Below, in pieces: positions 26,551 to 35,511 of a stretch of 64,000 bases of DNA. Origin of the DNA: Larkinella sp. C7 (lineage in GTDB: Bacteria > Bacteroidota > Bacteroidia > Cytophagales > Spirosomataceae); assembly GCF_006149005.1 (NCBI RefSeq), contig NZ_VBSL01000001.1:124001-188000 (forward strand), in the 5' to 3' direction. Under the pieces are notes generated by a model. The model did not search any database, had not been told where the DNA came from, and saw only the letters and a program-made list of their open reading frames with translations. The position numbers and the translations under genes are program-made. Each line of letters starts with the position of its first letter. The first letter of the stretch is position 1.

Positions 26551-27714
26551 ATGCCCCTCTGTTCTACCATCCGTTTACCAAAATCGTTTGCATCCATCCA
26601 GGCTTTGCGCGCCCTGGCGGCCCTCCTGGTCACGCTCTTCCACGTATCGATGAAAATGGAAGATGTCGCGATTTATTCCCCCTTTTTGCGTTGTTTCAAA
26701 GCCGGTTTTGGTGGTGTCGATTTGTTTTTCGTGATCAGCGGTTTTATCATCACCCACACCAGCCTCTCGAAAATAAATCGACCGCATCAGTTGCTATTTT
26801 ATTTAAAAAAACGTTTTGGGCGTATTTATGCCATCTACTGGCTGGTACTGCTGCTGGCCGGTATTTTATCCCTCTGGCTTAAAGCATTTGCGCCCTCGTT
26901 ACAATGGCTTTCGTACTCCTTCAACCCCGCCGGAATTGTAAAAGCGGTAACGCTCTTCCCCACGCACGACAGCCTGTTACCGGTAACCTGGACCTTGAGC
27001 TACGAACTTTATTTTTACATGTTGTTCGGTTTGGTGATTGCTTCCAGTTACTTCCTGATCATCCCGATTGCCCTGGCGGCTGCTACGCTACTCAACAGTC
27101 TGGCCAGCGTGGCCGGACTGCCTGTTTTGTTCGAATTCGGTTTTCACTCGTTTCTGCTGAGCCCATTTAATCTGGAGTTTTGTTTCGGCATTGCCGCTTA
27201 CTTTCTTGCCCGCCGGTATGCCTTCACCATTCACCCGGCGTTACTAGCCCTTTCCGTCTTTCTGTTCTTCCTGGCTGGCGAGTGGATTGACCCTTCTGAA
27301 ATTGGATTGAGAATCTGGGGCTTTGGTGTGCCCGCCACCGTTATTTTGCTGGGTCTGGTCCGCTGTGAATTAACCGGTTCTTTCTCCTATCCGGGATGGC
27401 TCTTAAAATTGGGCGACGCTTCCTACCTCCTGTATCTCATTCACATACCCGCCATTATGATGCTTACGCAAGCTTTGATGATCCTGGGCTTTTCAAACTA
27501 CGTGGTGCCAGCGAACGTCCTGCTGGTCGGCTTCCTGGCCTGGTTCAGTTGGCAGATGCACCACCGGGTCGAAAAACCGCTTTTAAGCTGGCTCATGACC
27601 AGCCGCCCAAAAACCGCTGCCCCCGGAAAAACGCAATCTGAAATTATTCTCTACGAAACGCCCCCCGTAGCCGGTGTTCATACACAAAAAGACAACGCGG
27701 CAGCGTTATCCTGA
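26551..27714 (+). CDS. Acyltransferase family 3 membrane protein (OafA/YrhL-like)
   Basis: A 387-residue integral membrane acyltransferase with about ten helices. The N-terminal region SIQALRALAALLVTLFHVSMK carries the family His, followed by FGGVDLFFVISGFIITHTS and LKKRFGRIYAIYW with the conserved Arg. The family transfers acetyl or other acyl groups to cell-surface glycans. It stands alone, is followed by a clear intrinsic terminator, and has a 203-nt upstream gap with no recognised promoter. Its acceptor is unknown. Confidence 0.88.
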   Translation: MPLCSTIRLPKSFASIQALRALAALLVTLFHVSMKMEDVAIYSPFLRCFKAGFGGVDLFFVISGFIITHTSLSKINRPHQLLFYLKKRFGRIYAIYWLVLLLAGILSLWLKAFAPSLQWLSYSFNPAGIVKAVTLFPTHDSLLPVTWTLSYELYFYMLFGLVIASSYFLIIPIALAAATLLNSLASVAGLPVLFEFGFHSFLLSPFNLEFCFGIAAYFLARRYAFTIHPALLALSVFLFFLAGEWIDPSEIGLRIWGFGVPATVILLGLVRCELTGSFSYPGWLLKLGDASYLLYLIHIPAIMMLTQALMILGFSNYVVPANVLLVGFLAWFSWQMHHRVEKPLLSWLMTSRPKTAAPGKTQSEIILYETPPVAGVHTQKDNAAALS

Positions 27715-27741
27715 GACGGTCGCGGGATTCTTTCTATCCGG

Positions 27742-27764
27742 AAGCCTCTTTTGAGGCTTTTTTT
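27742..27764 (+). terminator. Intrinsic terminator after the acyltransferase gene
   Basis: The stem AAGCCTC (27742-27748) and GAGGCTT (27753-27759) enclose a TTTT loop and run straight into a T-tract (27758-27764). It ends 28 nt after the acyltransferase stop. Confidence 0.85.
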
Positions 27765-27813
27765 ATTCGTAAAAACTCCCGAAGATTGGGCTTTCATCAC
27801 CTTTTGCTCTCCA

Positions 27814-28236
27814 ATGCGCAACAACCAGTTTTATTACCTCGTCCTGTTTGTATTAGTTATCGTCGATGCCTGGCTGCTGGCCCATCCGAATTTGATTGGC
27901 CAGATCAGTATTTTCTGGTACGACCATGATTACCTTGAAACGCTGCCCAAAGCGATGGCCACCGTAGCGGTCACGGTTTTGGTGGCCTTGCTGCTCAGCT
28001 TCCTCATCAGCCGGGCCCTGAGCGGTACGCTGGCGACAGTGCTGGCCGTCACATTGTTTGTGGTCTGTCTGTTTGCGATTTTTCAAACCTATACCCGGTT
28101 TTCGACCGGTACCTACCAATTGATGGGTTCAGGCTTTAAAACTGGTGCGGTTCTGCTTCCCGTGATTCTGGCAATTATCTTCGGAAAAACGTCGTACGAT
28201 GTTTTAACGACGAAAACGCCTAAAAACCGGCGGTAA
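27814..28236 (+). CDS. Small membrane protein of unknown function
   Basis: A 140-residue protein with four predicted membrane helices (YYLVLFVLVIVDAWLLA; MATVAVTVLVALLLSFLIS; LATVLAVTLFVVCLFAIF; GAVLLPVILAIIFG). I do not recognise a family. The start at 27814 is preferred: the ORF can be extended to a TTG at 27751, but that codon lies in the terminator of the preceding gene. The gene runs toward the DUF3500 gene on the other strand. Confidence 0.6.
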   Translation: MRNNQFYYLVLFVLVIVDAWLLAHPNLIGQISIFWYDHDYLETLPKAMATVAVTVLVALLLSFLISRALSGTLATVLAVTLFVVCLFAIFQTYTRFSTGTYQLMGSGFKTGAVLLPVILAIIFGKTSYDVLTTKTPKNRR

Positions 28237-28279
28237 AAGGATCGATTTATCACAACGGTTTTCGATAGATTCAGGCCGG

Positions 28280-29347
28280 TTATTTGTGGCTTTCCAGGTA
28301 GTGCTGCTTCAGCATATCTTCGCCGAAGTCGTTCCCTTTTTCCCGTAGAATGGCGTGGATGTGGTTGCCATCATTCTGAAAACCAACATTATCGTATTCG
28401 ATCAGAAAATCGGGGCCATTGATGATGTAATAATGCGGTTTGTTGTTTTCGTGGCTACCAATCCAGGCAAAATAAACCTTGTCGATGCCCGACTTTACGA
28501 TTTTATTGAAAAGCTGGTGGGCTTTCCAGTGTTCGAAATTGTGGGTATACTCCTGAATCAGCAGCGTCAGCAACGCCTTTTGTCCCTCATCGAATTGCCG
28601 GGCGGAAATGCCGTAATACTGCGTAATGCGCTGGCTGCCCTGCGGACTGGTTATGATGTCTTTCGGTACGTCCTGCCTGAGGGTAGCAAGGGCTTTCTGC
28701 TTGTCGGTCAGCGCGTTGATGAGCATAAATCCATAATCCTCCTCCTTGCTCAACACGCGTAGTCCTGCATATTTGGCGGATTTTACCTCCGATGGATCAG
28801 TACCGATAAAATAGGGCGACATCGACACCTGCTGGCCGTCGGCGGTAAGACTGAGCGCCAGGTGGTGTCCGCCAAAATTGAGCCCCCAGGGTTCGGTAGT
28901 CTGCGGTTTTCCCCAGACCGAAATGTAGTAATTACCGTGTGACCACTTTAGGTTCTGGACCATGGTGAGCGTTTTCTGGTCGATCTTGCCCTGATCGAAT
29001 GCCTGTTGGTAGAGGGTATTCAGAATGTCGTCCAACTGCATGATACTCGTCGTTTTCAGGTAGCCCTGCGAGCTCAGCATCGCCGACAAAACCCGGTGAA
29101 AAGCCAGACGGCTCTGGTCGGATAAGGTTCCGTAGGCAATACCAGGCCGGGGCACCAGGCCCACCGGCAGGTTGGTCCATTTTTTTCGAAGACTGTCGGC
29201 AAAGGCAAACTGCGTTTTTTGCAACTCTCCGGCATCAAGCGTGCTGAGAAATTGCGAGGTCGTTTCGATCAGTGTTTTGGTCGACTGGGCCCATGTAAAC
29301 GGAGTCAGGAATCCGCAGAGTAACAGGAGGATAAGATTTTTTTTCAT
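28280..29347 (-). CDS. DUF3500 family secreted protein
   Basis: A 355-residue protein with signal peptide MKKNLILLLLCGFLTPFTWA. The body matches what I know of DUF3500: QTKFAF-like start of the mature part, SDQSRLAFHRVLSAMLSSQGYLKT, a WGLNFGGHHLALSLT core, and a C-terminal KVYFAWIGSHENNKPHYYIINGPDFLIEYDN with VGFQNDGNHIHAILREKGNDFGEDML. The biochemical role of the family is not established to my knowledge. It is divergent from gltA with a 346-nt gap. Confidence 0.8.
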   Translation of the reverse strand: MKKNLILLLLCGFLTPFTWAQSTKTLIETTSQFLSTLDAGELQKTQFAFADSLRKKWTNLPVGLVPRPGIAYGTLSDQSRLAFHRVLSAMLSSQGYLKTTSIMQLDDILNTLYQQAFDQGKIDQKTLTMVQNLKWSHGNYYISVWGKPQTTEPWGLNFGGHHLALSLTADGQQVSMSPYFIGTDPSEVKSAKYAGLRVLSKEEDYGFMLINALTDKQKALATLRQDVPKDIITSPQGSQRITQYYGISARQFDEGQKALLTLLIQEYTHNFEHWKAHQLFNKIVKSGIDKVYFAWIGSHENNKPHYYIINGPDFLIEYDNVGFQNDGNHIHAILREKGNDFGEDMLKQHYLESHK

Positions 29348-29693
29348 CGCCAGCGGTTTGAACCTAAAATTAGAATATCTTCCACGAACTTACTAATCGG
29401 ATTCCGCCGATCGGGATTTTCCGGAGGGTGGGGCTGGCGGTCAAAAATGATGACTTCATCCAATTATAGTCGCAACTATTGGCATCCATTTCGGGTTAAA
29501 CAAGTAGATTTTGCAGAATCCTTGCGTTTTTACCAAAGTAATCACTTGTCGTTAGTGGTTTTTGGCTAATTTCGCCCGGCGACTCCTCGCCCGGCGTTGT
29601 CCATTCGTTGCGCAGGGTCGTCACTATGGAGGATAGATAGCCAACCTGAACGATTAAGTTTACCATAACCGATTTACTCTACCCCAAATACGT
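29348..29693. other. 346-nt divergent intergenic region with candidate gltA promoter
   Basis: No gene is seen. A plus-strand candidate promoter has TTG at 29547-29549, an 18-bp spacer and TAATTTCG (29567-29574), a seven-of-eight match to TAnnTTTG; it would give gltA a leader of about 115 nt. A 10-bp direct repeat TCGCCCGGCG occurs at 29572-29581 and 29587-29596, overlapping the end of the box. Confidence 0.45.
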
Positions 29694-30980
29694 ATGTCAA
29701 ACACTGCCGAACTGTCTGTTGATGGTAAAACCTACCAATTTCCAATCGTTGTTGGTAGCGAACAAGAAAAAGCCATCGACATTTCTAATCTCCGCGACCA
29801 AACGGGTTATGTTACGTTAGACAAAGGATACAAAAATACCGGTGCGACCCAGAGCGCGATCACTTTCCTGGATGGTGAAGAAGGCATTCTGCGGTACCGG
29901 GGCTATTCCATTGAAGACCTTGCCGACAAAGCCAGTTTCCTGGAAGTGGCTTACCTCCTGATTTACGGTGACTTGCCGACTCAGCAGCAATACGCCGAGT
30001 TTGAAGACAGCATCCGGCGTCATACGATGGTAAATGAGGACATGCGGAAAATTTTTGAGGGTTTCCCCAATAATGCCCACCCGATGGGCGTATTGTCGTC
30101 CCTGGTGAGCGCTCTGAGTGCGTTTTATCCGGATTCATACGACGACAAAGCGCCGGATCAGACGCAGATGCACATCATCCGGCTGCTGGCCAAACTGCCG
30201 ACGATTGCCACCTGGTCGTTTAAAAAATCGCAGGGCCATCCGGTCAATTACCCAAAAAATCAGCTCGACTATTGCTCGAATTTCCTGCACATGATGTTTG
30301 CGCTGCCGGTGGAAGACTACCAGGTTGATCCGGTGGTTTCCCGCGCATTGAACAAATTGCTGATTCTTCACGCGGATCACGAACAAAACTGCTCGACTTC
30401 GACGGTTCGGCTGGTTGGTTCGTCACGCGCCAATATTTATTCCTCGATTTCGGCTGGTATCAACGCCCTGTGGGGGCCGCTCCACGGTGGTGCCAATCAG
30501 GAAGTGATCGAGATGCTGGAAGAAATTAAGGCCAATGGCGGTGATGTTGCGAAATACGTCGACATGGCGAAAAATGCCAAAACCACTGGTTTTCGGCTTT
30601 TCGGCTTCGGCCACCGGGTTTATAAGAATTTTGATCCCCGGGCGCGTATCATCAAAAAAGCGGCCGACGATGTGCTGAGTAAACTCGGCGTGAACGATCC
30701 GGTGCTGGAAATTGCCAAAGGGCTCGAAGAAGCGGCTCTCCACGACGAGTATTTCGTGTCGCGGAAACTGTATCCTAACGTCGATTTTTATTCCGGAATT
30801 ATTTACCGCGCCCTTGGCATTCCGACCAATATGTTCACGGTGATGTTCGCCATCGGCCGTTTACCCGGCTGGATCGCCCAATTCGTTGAAATGCGGGCGC
30901 AGAAAGAGCCAATCGGCCGTCCCCGTCAGATTTATACCGGCCCGACGCTGCGCGAGTTTAAAGCCATCGGCGATCGGTAG
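29694..30980 (+). CDS. gltA: Citrate synthase
   Basis: A 428-residue type II (hexameric, Gram-negative type) citrate synthase condensing acetyl-CoA with oxaloacetate in the TCA cycle. The N-terminal beta domain ([18 protein letters not shown]) is followed by [27 protein letters not shown]-like sequence, the active-site His motif [11 protein letters not shown], the second His in [15 protein letters not shown], and the catalytic Asp in NVDFYSGI. Length and motifs are complete. It is convergent with recA and followed by paired terminators. Confidence 0.97.
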   Translation: [428 protein letters not shown]

Positions 30981-31014
30981 AATTCACGAACGGTAATTAA
31001 TTATATTATTGCAG

Positions 31015-31042
31015 GAACCCCGTATGTATGCGGGGTTCTTTG
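31015..31042 (+). terminator. Intrinsic terminator of gltA
   Basis: The stem GAACCCCG (31015-31022) and CGGGGTTC (31031-31038) is perfect, with an 8-nt loop and a T-rich run after it. It lies 34 nt past the gltA stop. Confidence 0.85.
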
Positions 31043-31058
31043 CTTTTCCACCAGTCAC

Positions 31059-31094
31059 AAAAAAGAGGTGGTCAGCAACGGCCAACCACCTCTT
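31059..31094 (-). terminator. Intrinsic terminator of recA
   Basis: On the minus strand, arms at 31094-31085 and 31072-31063 form a perfect 10-bp stem (AAGAGGTGGT) with a 12-nt loop followed by a T-run (read as A-run 31059-31064 on plus). It is separate from the gltA terminator, so each convergent gene has its own. Confidence 0.8.
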
Positions 31095-31161
31095 CATTTG
31101 TCAAACAATACTGAAAATTTTCCGGTATGAAGCCGCAAAACCGGCTCCCGGCGGTATCTTC

Positions 31162-32232
31162 TTAATCGAGTGTCTCGTCACCTTCAATAGCAGCGCCAAC
31201 AGGATCGACCAGCGCATCTTCGTTGGCATTCACCATCGCCCGAATTTTAGCTTCCAGTTCGGCCATCAATTCGGGGTTGTCGGATAACAGATTTTTCACG
31301 GCATCGCGTCCCTGTGACAGCCGGTTGCCTTCGTAGGAGAACCAGGAACCGGATTTTTTCACGATTTCCAGTTCAACCGCTAGGTCCAGCACTTCACCGA
31401 CTTTCGAAATTCCCTGTCCGTACATGATGTCGAATTCGATCACTTTGAAGGGAGCAGCCAGTTTATTTTTGACCACCTTCACTTTTGTGCGGTTCCCCAT
31501 GATTTCATCGCCGTCCTTGATCTGTCCGATCCGGCGAATGTCCAGCCGAACCGACGAGTAGAATTTCAGGGCATTTCCACCCGTGGTCGTTTCGGGATTG
31601 CCAAACATGACCCCGATTTTTTCGCGCAGCTGGTTGATAAAGATGCAGCAGCAACCGGTTTTGTTGATCACGCCTGTCAGTTTCCGCAAGGCCTGCGACA
31701 TCAACCGGGCTTGTAGACCCATCTTGCTGTCCCCCATGTCACCTTCCAGTTCAGCTTTCGGAACCAGCGCGGCCACGGAGTCGATAACGATGATGTCGAT
31801 AGCCCCGGAACTAATCAGGTGTTCGGCAATTTCGAGCGCCTGTTCACCGTTGTCGGGTTGCGATATTAATAAGTTTTTGGTATCGATTCCTAATTTTTCA
31901 GCATACGAGCGGTCGAACGCGTGCTCGGCATCGATGAACGCAGCCAGCCCACCGGCTTTCTGAGCTTCGGCGATGCAGTGCAGGGTCAGCGTGGTTTTCC
32001 CCGACGACTCCGGCCCGTAGATCTCAACGACCCGACCCCGTGGAACACCCCCGATTCCCAACGCCAGGTCCAACCCCAGCGAGCCCGTCGAAATGACCGG
32101 AATATCAACGACTTTGCTTTCACTCAGCCGCATGACCGTGCCCTTGCCATAGGCCTTGTCCAACTTTTCGATGGTCGTTTGCAGGGCTTTCAGTTTGTTC
32201 TCAGTAGCCGTACTAGCGGTTGCTTGTGCCAT
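31162..32232 (-). CDS. recA: Recombinase RecA
   Basis: A 356-residue DNA-dependent ATPase for strand exchange and SOS induction. Walker A is GPESSGKTT, Walker B is [14 protein letters not shown], the conserved [11 protein letters not shown] and [36 protein letters not shown] segments carry loops L1/L2, and the C-terminal acidic tail ([14 protein letters not shown]) is present. The start follows a GAGGA sequence about 13 nt upstream, one of few SD-like sites here. It is convergent with gltA. Confidence 0.98.
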   Translation of the reverse strand: MAQATASTATENKLKALQTTIEKLDKAYGKGTVMRLSESKVVDIPVISTGSLGLDLALGIGGVPRGRVVEIYGPESSGKTTLTLHCIAEAQKAGGLAAFIDAEHAFDRSYAEKLGIDTKNLLISQPDNGEQALEIAEHLISSGAIDIIVIDSVAALVPKAELEGDMGDSKMGLQARLMSQALRKLTGVINKTGCCCIFINQLREKIGVMFGNPETTTGGNALKFYSSVRLDIRRIGQIKDGDEIMGNRTKVKVVKNKLAAPFKVIEFDIMYGQGISKVGEVLDLAVELEIVKKSGSWFSYEGNRLSQGRDAVKNLLSDNPELMAELEAKIRAMVNANEDALVDPVGAAIEGDETLD

Positions 32233-32337
32233 GTGATGTGTTTTTCCTCAAAAAATGATTTTTAGTATGTTTAGCCTTATAAAATTACGATTTTGCAGCC
32301 AGATTTGCAAGCCCTGTTTGTAAAATAATCAAAATAT

Positions 32338-33498
32338 ATGAAGCGTAGTATACGCTCGGTAACCCGACAAAAGATAACACAGGTTAAACATTTTTCTGCA
32401 ATACCCCCGTGTAACCGAACGATTACTACTATAGTTGTATGGTATTTATATTTTATATCCCATACAGTTAGCGCGCAGTTGGACAACCGGCCCTTCGATC
32501 AGCGCTTTCGGCTCGACAGTACCCAAAAACTGAGTTTTCGCTTCACGGGTTTGGGATTTGTCCGGAATAATGAGTTTTTCGGCCCCATCGCCGACGGTTA
32601 TACGCTCTTTGGTTATCAGCTTAATCCCCGGATTGCCTACCAGCCTGCGCCGAACGTAGTACTGGAAGCCGGTGTGTTTTTCAGGAGCGATTTTGGCCAG
32701 GAACGCATCACGCAAATCGCGCCGACGTTCACCGTCAAATTTCGCCACCACAACTGGAATTACCTCTTTGGGACGTTGGAAGGTTCAGTAAGTCACAACC
32801 TGATCGAGCCGCTCTACAATTTTGAACGGCTGCTGCAACAGCGCATCGAGAACGGCCTGCAAATCAACCACCAAACCGACCGCACTTTCTTCGACGGCTG
32901 GATCAGCTACCTCCAGAACACCCGGCCCGGCTACACGCGTCAGGAGCAGTTCTGGGGCGGAATTTCGGCCGAGTTTTCGCTGCTGTATTCCCCCGATTTT
33001 CGGCTGAGCGTGCCGCTCCAGTTCACGGTTTTTCACGCTGGCGGCCAAAACATCAACAGCCCGCTCCCCGTGCGAACGGCCTTGAACACGGCCGGCAGTC
33101 TGCGTTTGACGTGGCAGAACGCAGCGTCTGGTTTTCTGCGCTCGGCCCGGTTGGACACCTATGTGGTCGGCTATTCTGAAAATGCGGAAAAGTCCTACTC
33201 CGGTGGTGCTTTTTATCCCAACCTGACGCTCCAGCTCAAACCGCTGACGGTTTTGGTTAGCTACTGGCGCGGAAACGCCTACCGGGCCGAATTGGGCGGG
33301 GATTTGTACCAGAGCGAAACACGCCGGTACAACAGCAACTACGAGGAGCGCAACCGACAACTGTTGATGCTGCGTTTTTTAAAAGATATTTCGATCGCCC
33401 ATGGGCTTTCGGTAACCGTCCGTTTCGAGCCGCATTATGACTTTGGAAACGGAAAATTTGAGCATTCGGAGGGGGTTTATATCAACTTCCGGCACTAA
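32338..33498 (+). CDS. Predicted outer membrane beta-barrel protein, unknown function
   Basis: A 386-residue protein with a long N-terminal region ending in a hydrophobic stretch and signal-cleavage-like site (WYLYFISHTVSAQLD, near residue 45). The mature part alternates short amphipathic strands rich in aromatic residues, such as RFTGLGFVRNNEFF, NWNYLFGTLEGSVSH and LTVLVSYWRGNAYRAELGG, and ends in YINFRH, as expected of an outer-membrane barrel. I do not recognise a named family. The first ATG is used because no closer start to the signal sequence exists. It is followed 28 nt later by the aminopeptidase-like gene. Confidence 0.65.
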   Translation: MKRSIRSVTRQKITQVKHFSAIPPCNRTITTIVVWYLYFISHTVSAQLDNRPFDQRFRLDSTQKLSFRFTGLGFVRNNEFFGPIADGYTLFGYQLNPRIAYQPAPNVVLEAGVFFRSDFGQERITQIAPTFTVKFRHHNWNYLFGTLEGSVSHNLIEPLYNFERLLQQRIENGLQINHQTDRTFFDGWISYLQNTRPGYTRQEQFWGGISAEFSLLYSPDFRLSVPLQFTVFHAGGQNINSPLPVRTALNTAGSLRLTWQNAASGFLRSARLDTYVVGYSENAEKSYSGGAFYPNLTLQLKPLTVLVSYWRGNAYRAELGGDLYQSETRRYNSNYEERNRQLLMLRFLKDISIAHGLSVTVRFEPHYDFGNGKFEHSEGVYINFRH

Positions 33499-33515
33499 AA
33501 ACCAGGAGAGTCTGC

Positions 33516-33523
33516 TACTTTTG
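33516..33523 (+). promoter_or_regulatory. Promoter -7 box, probably giving a leaderless mRNA
   Basis: TACTTTTG matches TAnnTTTG exactly and ends 3 nt before the ATG at 33527. No convincing -33 element is seen at the right distance. Confidence 0.5.
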
Positions 33524-33526
33524 TCT

Positions 33527-34570
33527 ATGATTCGTAAAATCCTGCTGGCCCTTTTGGGCGTATGTATTGTGCTGGGAATCTGGTACCACGACCTGATCGG
33601 GTATGGCTGGATGCAGGCGAAGGGGCAATTCCGGATTTTGTGGCACACGCGACCGGTCGAGGAGGTGCTGGCCGATGCGTCGTTTCCGGATTCGTTAAAG
33701 CAGAAAATTGAACTTATTCAGGAAATCAAGCGTTATGCAGTTGATTCTCTGGGCATTAATCCTTCCAAAAACTACACGACATTTTACGACCAGCACGGGC
33801 AACCGATTCTGTGGGTCGTGGTAGCTTCGGAAAAATACCGGCTTGTAGCGAAGGAATGGGAGTTCCCGGTCATCGGGACGTTTGTGTATAAAGGCTATTT
33901 TGAACGCGACCGCGCTGACAGGGAACGCGATGCACTGAAACAACTGGGCTACGATACGCGTTTAAATGAAGTATCAGCCTGGTCGACGTTAGGATTTTTC
34001 CGTGACCCTATTTTGTCATCCATGCTGAAACGATCGGAAGGACAGTTGGCCGAATTGATCATTCACGAATTGACGCATGGCACGCTGTTTGTAAAAGATA
34101 ATTTGGAATACAACGAAAACCTCGCGGATTTTGTCGGTGAATATGGCGCTTTAAAATTTTTGACCCAGAAATACGGAGCCAACGCACCGGCGACTCTTGG
34201 CTATCTGGATTCGAAACAATACGGCGAAAAATACGACGAACATATTTTGCGTGGCACCCGGAAACTCGATAGTTTGTATGCGACTTACAACCCTCAAACG
34301 CCCGAAAGGGTCAGGGAGAAGAAGAAGTGGCAGTTGATCGATCAGATTGTCGAAACCGTCGATACCCTGGAAACGAGGCCATTGGCGGGCGCGCCGGTTC
34401 CTAAAAAGCGCCGGTTTAACCCGCAAAATTTGCCAAATAACGCGTACTTCGTAGGCTATAAAACCTACCGACAGCAGCAGAACCGCTTCCGGCGCGAATT
34501 TGAAGAGAAGTTTAAAAGCAATTTTAGTCAGTATCTGGCGTATTTAAAAAGGACATACCCGTCCTTGTAA
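33527..34570 (+). CDS. Predicted zinc aminopeptidase (COG4324-like)
   Basis: A 347-residue protein with an N-terminal membrane anchor or signal (KILLALLGVCIVLGIWY). The catalytic region has HELTHGT (HExxH zinc motif) and, downstream, NENLADFVGEYGA with the expected third ligand Glu, as in the family annotated as predicted aminopeptidases. The preceding QLAELIIHELTHGTLFVKDNLEYNENLADF block is the best evidence. I start at 33527; the ORF can be read from 33437, but those 30 residues overlap the previous gene and the promoter box lies between. Natural substrate is unknown. Confidence 0.75.
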   Translation: MIRKILLALLGVCIVLGIWYHDLIGYGWMQAKGQFRILWHTRPVEEVLADASFPDSLKQKIELIQEIKRYAVDSLGINPSKNYTTFYDQHGQPILWVVVASEKYRLVAKEWEFPVIGTFVYKGYFERDRADRERDALKQLGYDTRLNEVSAWSTLGFFRDPILSSMLKRSEGQLAELIIHELTHGTLFVKDNLEYNENLADFVGEYGALKFLTQKYGANAPATLGYLDSKQYGEKYDEHILRGTRKLDSLYATYNPQTPERVREKKKWQLIDQIVETVDTLETRPLAGAPVPKKRRFNPQNLPNNAYFVGYKTYRQQQNRFRREFEEKFKSNFSQYLAYLKRTYPSL

Positions 34571-34672
34571 GTTTGATGACGGTTGAGCCATATTTTATGG
34601 CGGTTCACCCGTTTCCAGTTGGAAGTACCTATCTCTAATCCTGACATTTGCGGGGCCAAGGGTCAAGCGATC

Positions 34673-35476
34673 ATGAAAAAAGTAGTCCTTATCCTATCCA
34701 TCCTAACCACAGCGGCTCTGTCGCAGGTAGCGCTGAAACCGGAAAATGCGTACCGTCGCGTACCCAATTCCAGTTTTGGGGCCGGTGAGCACCTGGAATA
34801 CAAAGTCCATTACGGCATTTTCAACGCTGCGGAAGCGGTTGTCGATGTGGCTCCGACGCTTTATAAAGTCAACGAACGGCCTTGCTACCGCGTCAACGTG
34901 TATGGCCGAACCGTCGGTGCCTTCGACCTGGTCACCCGGATTCGCAACACCTGGCGGTCGTACATCGATACGACGGCGATTCTGCCGCAGAAATTTTTTG
35001 CCCACATCGAAGAGGGAAACCACCGCAAGGAAGAGAACGTCACCTTCAATCACTTTGCCAATACCGTTCGGGCCGAAGAAAAAAACCAGAAGGATGTTTT
35101 TAAAGTGCCCGATAACGTCCACGACGTCATTAGCGGCTATTATTACTTACGAACCATCGACTTTAGCCGGGTCAACACGAATCAAACCATCGAAGTACCC
35201 GCTTTTTTCGACGATCAGGTCTACAATATGAAGGTGCGGTATCGGGGCCGGGAGGTGGTAAAAACCCGGTTTGGTCACATCAATGCCATCAAACTCAACC
35301 CGGTTTTGCCGGAAAATAAATTGTTTAAAGGTGAGGACGCGATTCGAATCTGGGTGTCGGACGATGCCAACAAAGTTCCGGTGAAAATCGAAGTGGAACT
35401 GTGGGTAGGTTCCATGGAAATGGATCTGAAAAAGCACTCCGGTCTGCGAAACGATCTGAAGTTTTTTAAGCAGTAA
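34673..35476 (+). CDS. DUF3108 domain-containing protein
   Basis: A 267-residue secreted protein with signal peptide MKKVVLILSILTTAALS. The mature sequence FGAGEHLEYKVHYGIFNAAEAVVDV, followed by YRVNVYGRTVGAFDLVTRIRNTWRSYIDTTAILPQKF, and later DDANKVPVKIEVELWVGSMEMDLKKHSGL, matches the DUF3108 family found in many Bacteroidota. Its function is not known to me. I start at 34673, where a signal peptide begins, rather than at 34583. A seven-of-eight -7 box (GACATTTG, 34643-34650) lies 22 nt upstream. A terminator follows. Confidence 0.8.
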   Translation: MKKVVLILSILTTAALSQVALKPENAYRRVPNSSFGAGEHLEYKVHYGIFNAAEAVVDVAPTLYKVNERPCYRVNVYGRTVGAFDLVTRIRNTWRSYIDTTAILPQKFFAHIEEGNHRKEENVTFNHFANTVRAEEKNQKDVFKVPDNVHDVISGYYYLRTIDFSRVNTNQTIEVPAFFDDQVYNMKVRYRGREVVKTRFGHINAIKLNPVLPENKLFKGEDAIRIWVSDDANKVPVKIEVELWVGSMEMDLKKHSGLRNDLKFFKQ

Positions 35477-35486
35477 AATATCTGCG

Positions 35487-35511
35487 AACCGGTCCGTCAA
35501 GGCCGGTTTTT
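35487..35511 (+). terminator. Probable intrinsic terminator after the DUF3108 gene
   Basis: AACCGG (35487-35492) pairs with CCGGTT (35503-35508) around a 10-nt loop, followed by a short T-run. It overlaps the last codons of the convergent GNAT-like gene. Confidence 0.6.

Noticed and set aside
27751-27813. N-terminal extension of the small membrane protein from a TTG start
   Set aside because: The TTG lies within the intrinsic terminator of the preceding gene, and the ATG at 27814 begins directly before the first membrane helix.
29348-29693. tRNA gene or riboswitch in the gltA upstream gap
   Set aside because: No cloverleaf, T-loop consensus or known aptamer core could be made out.
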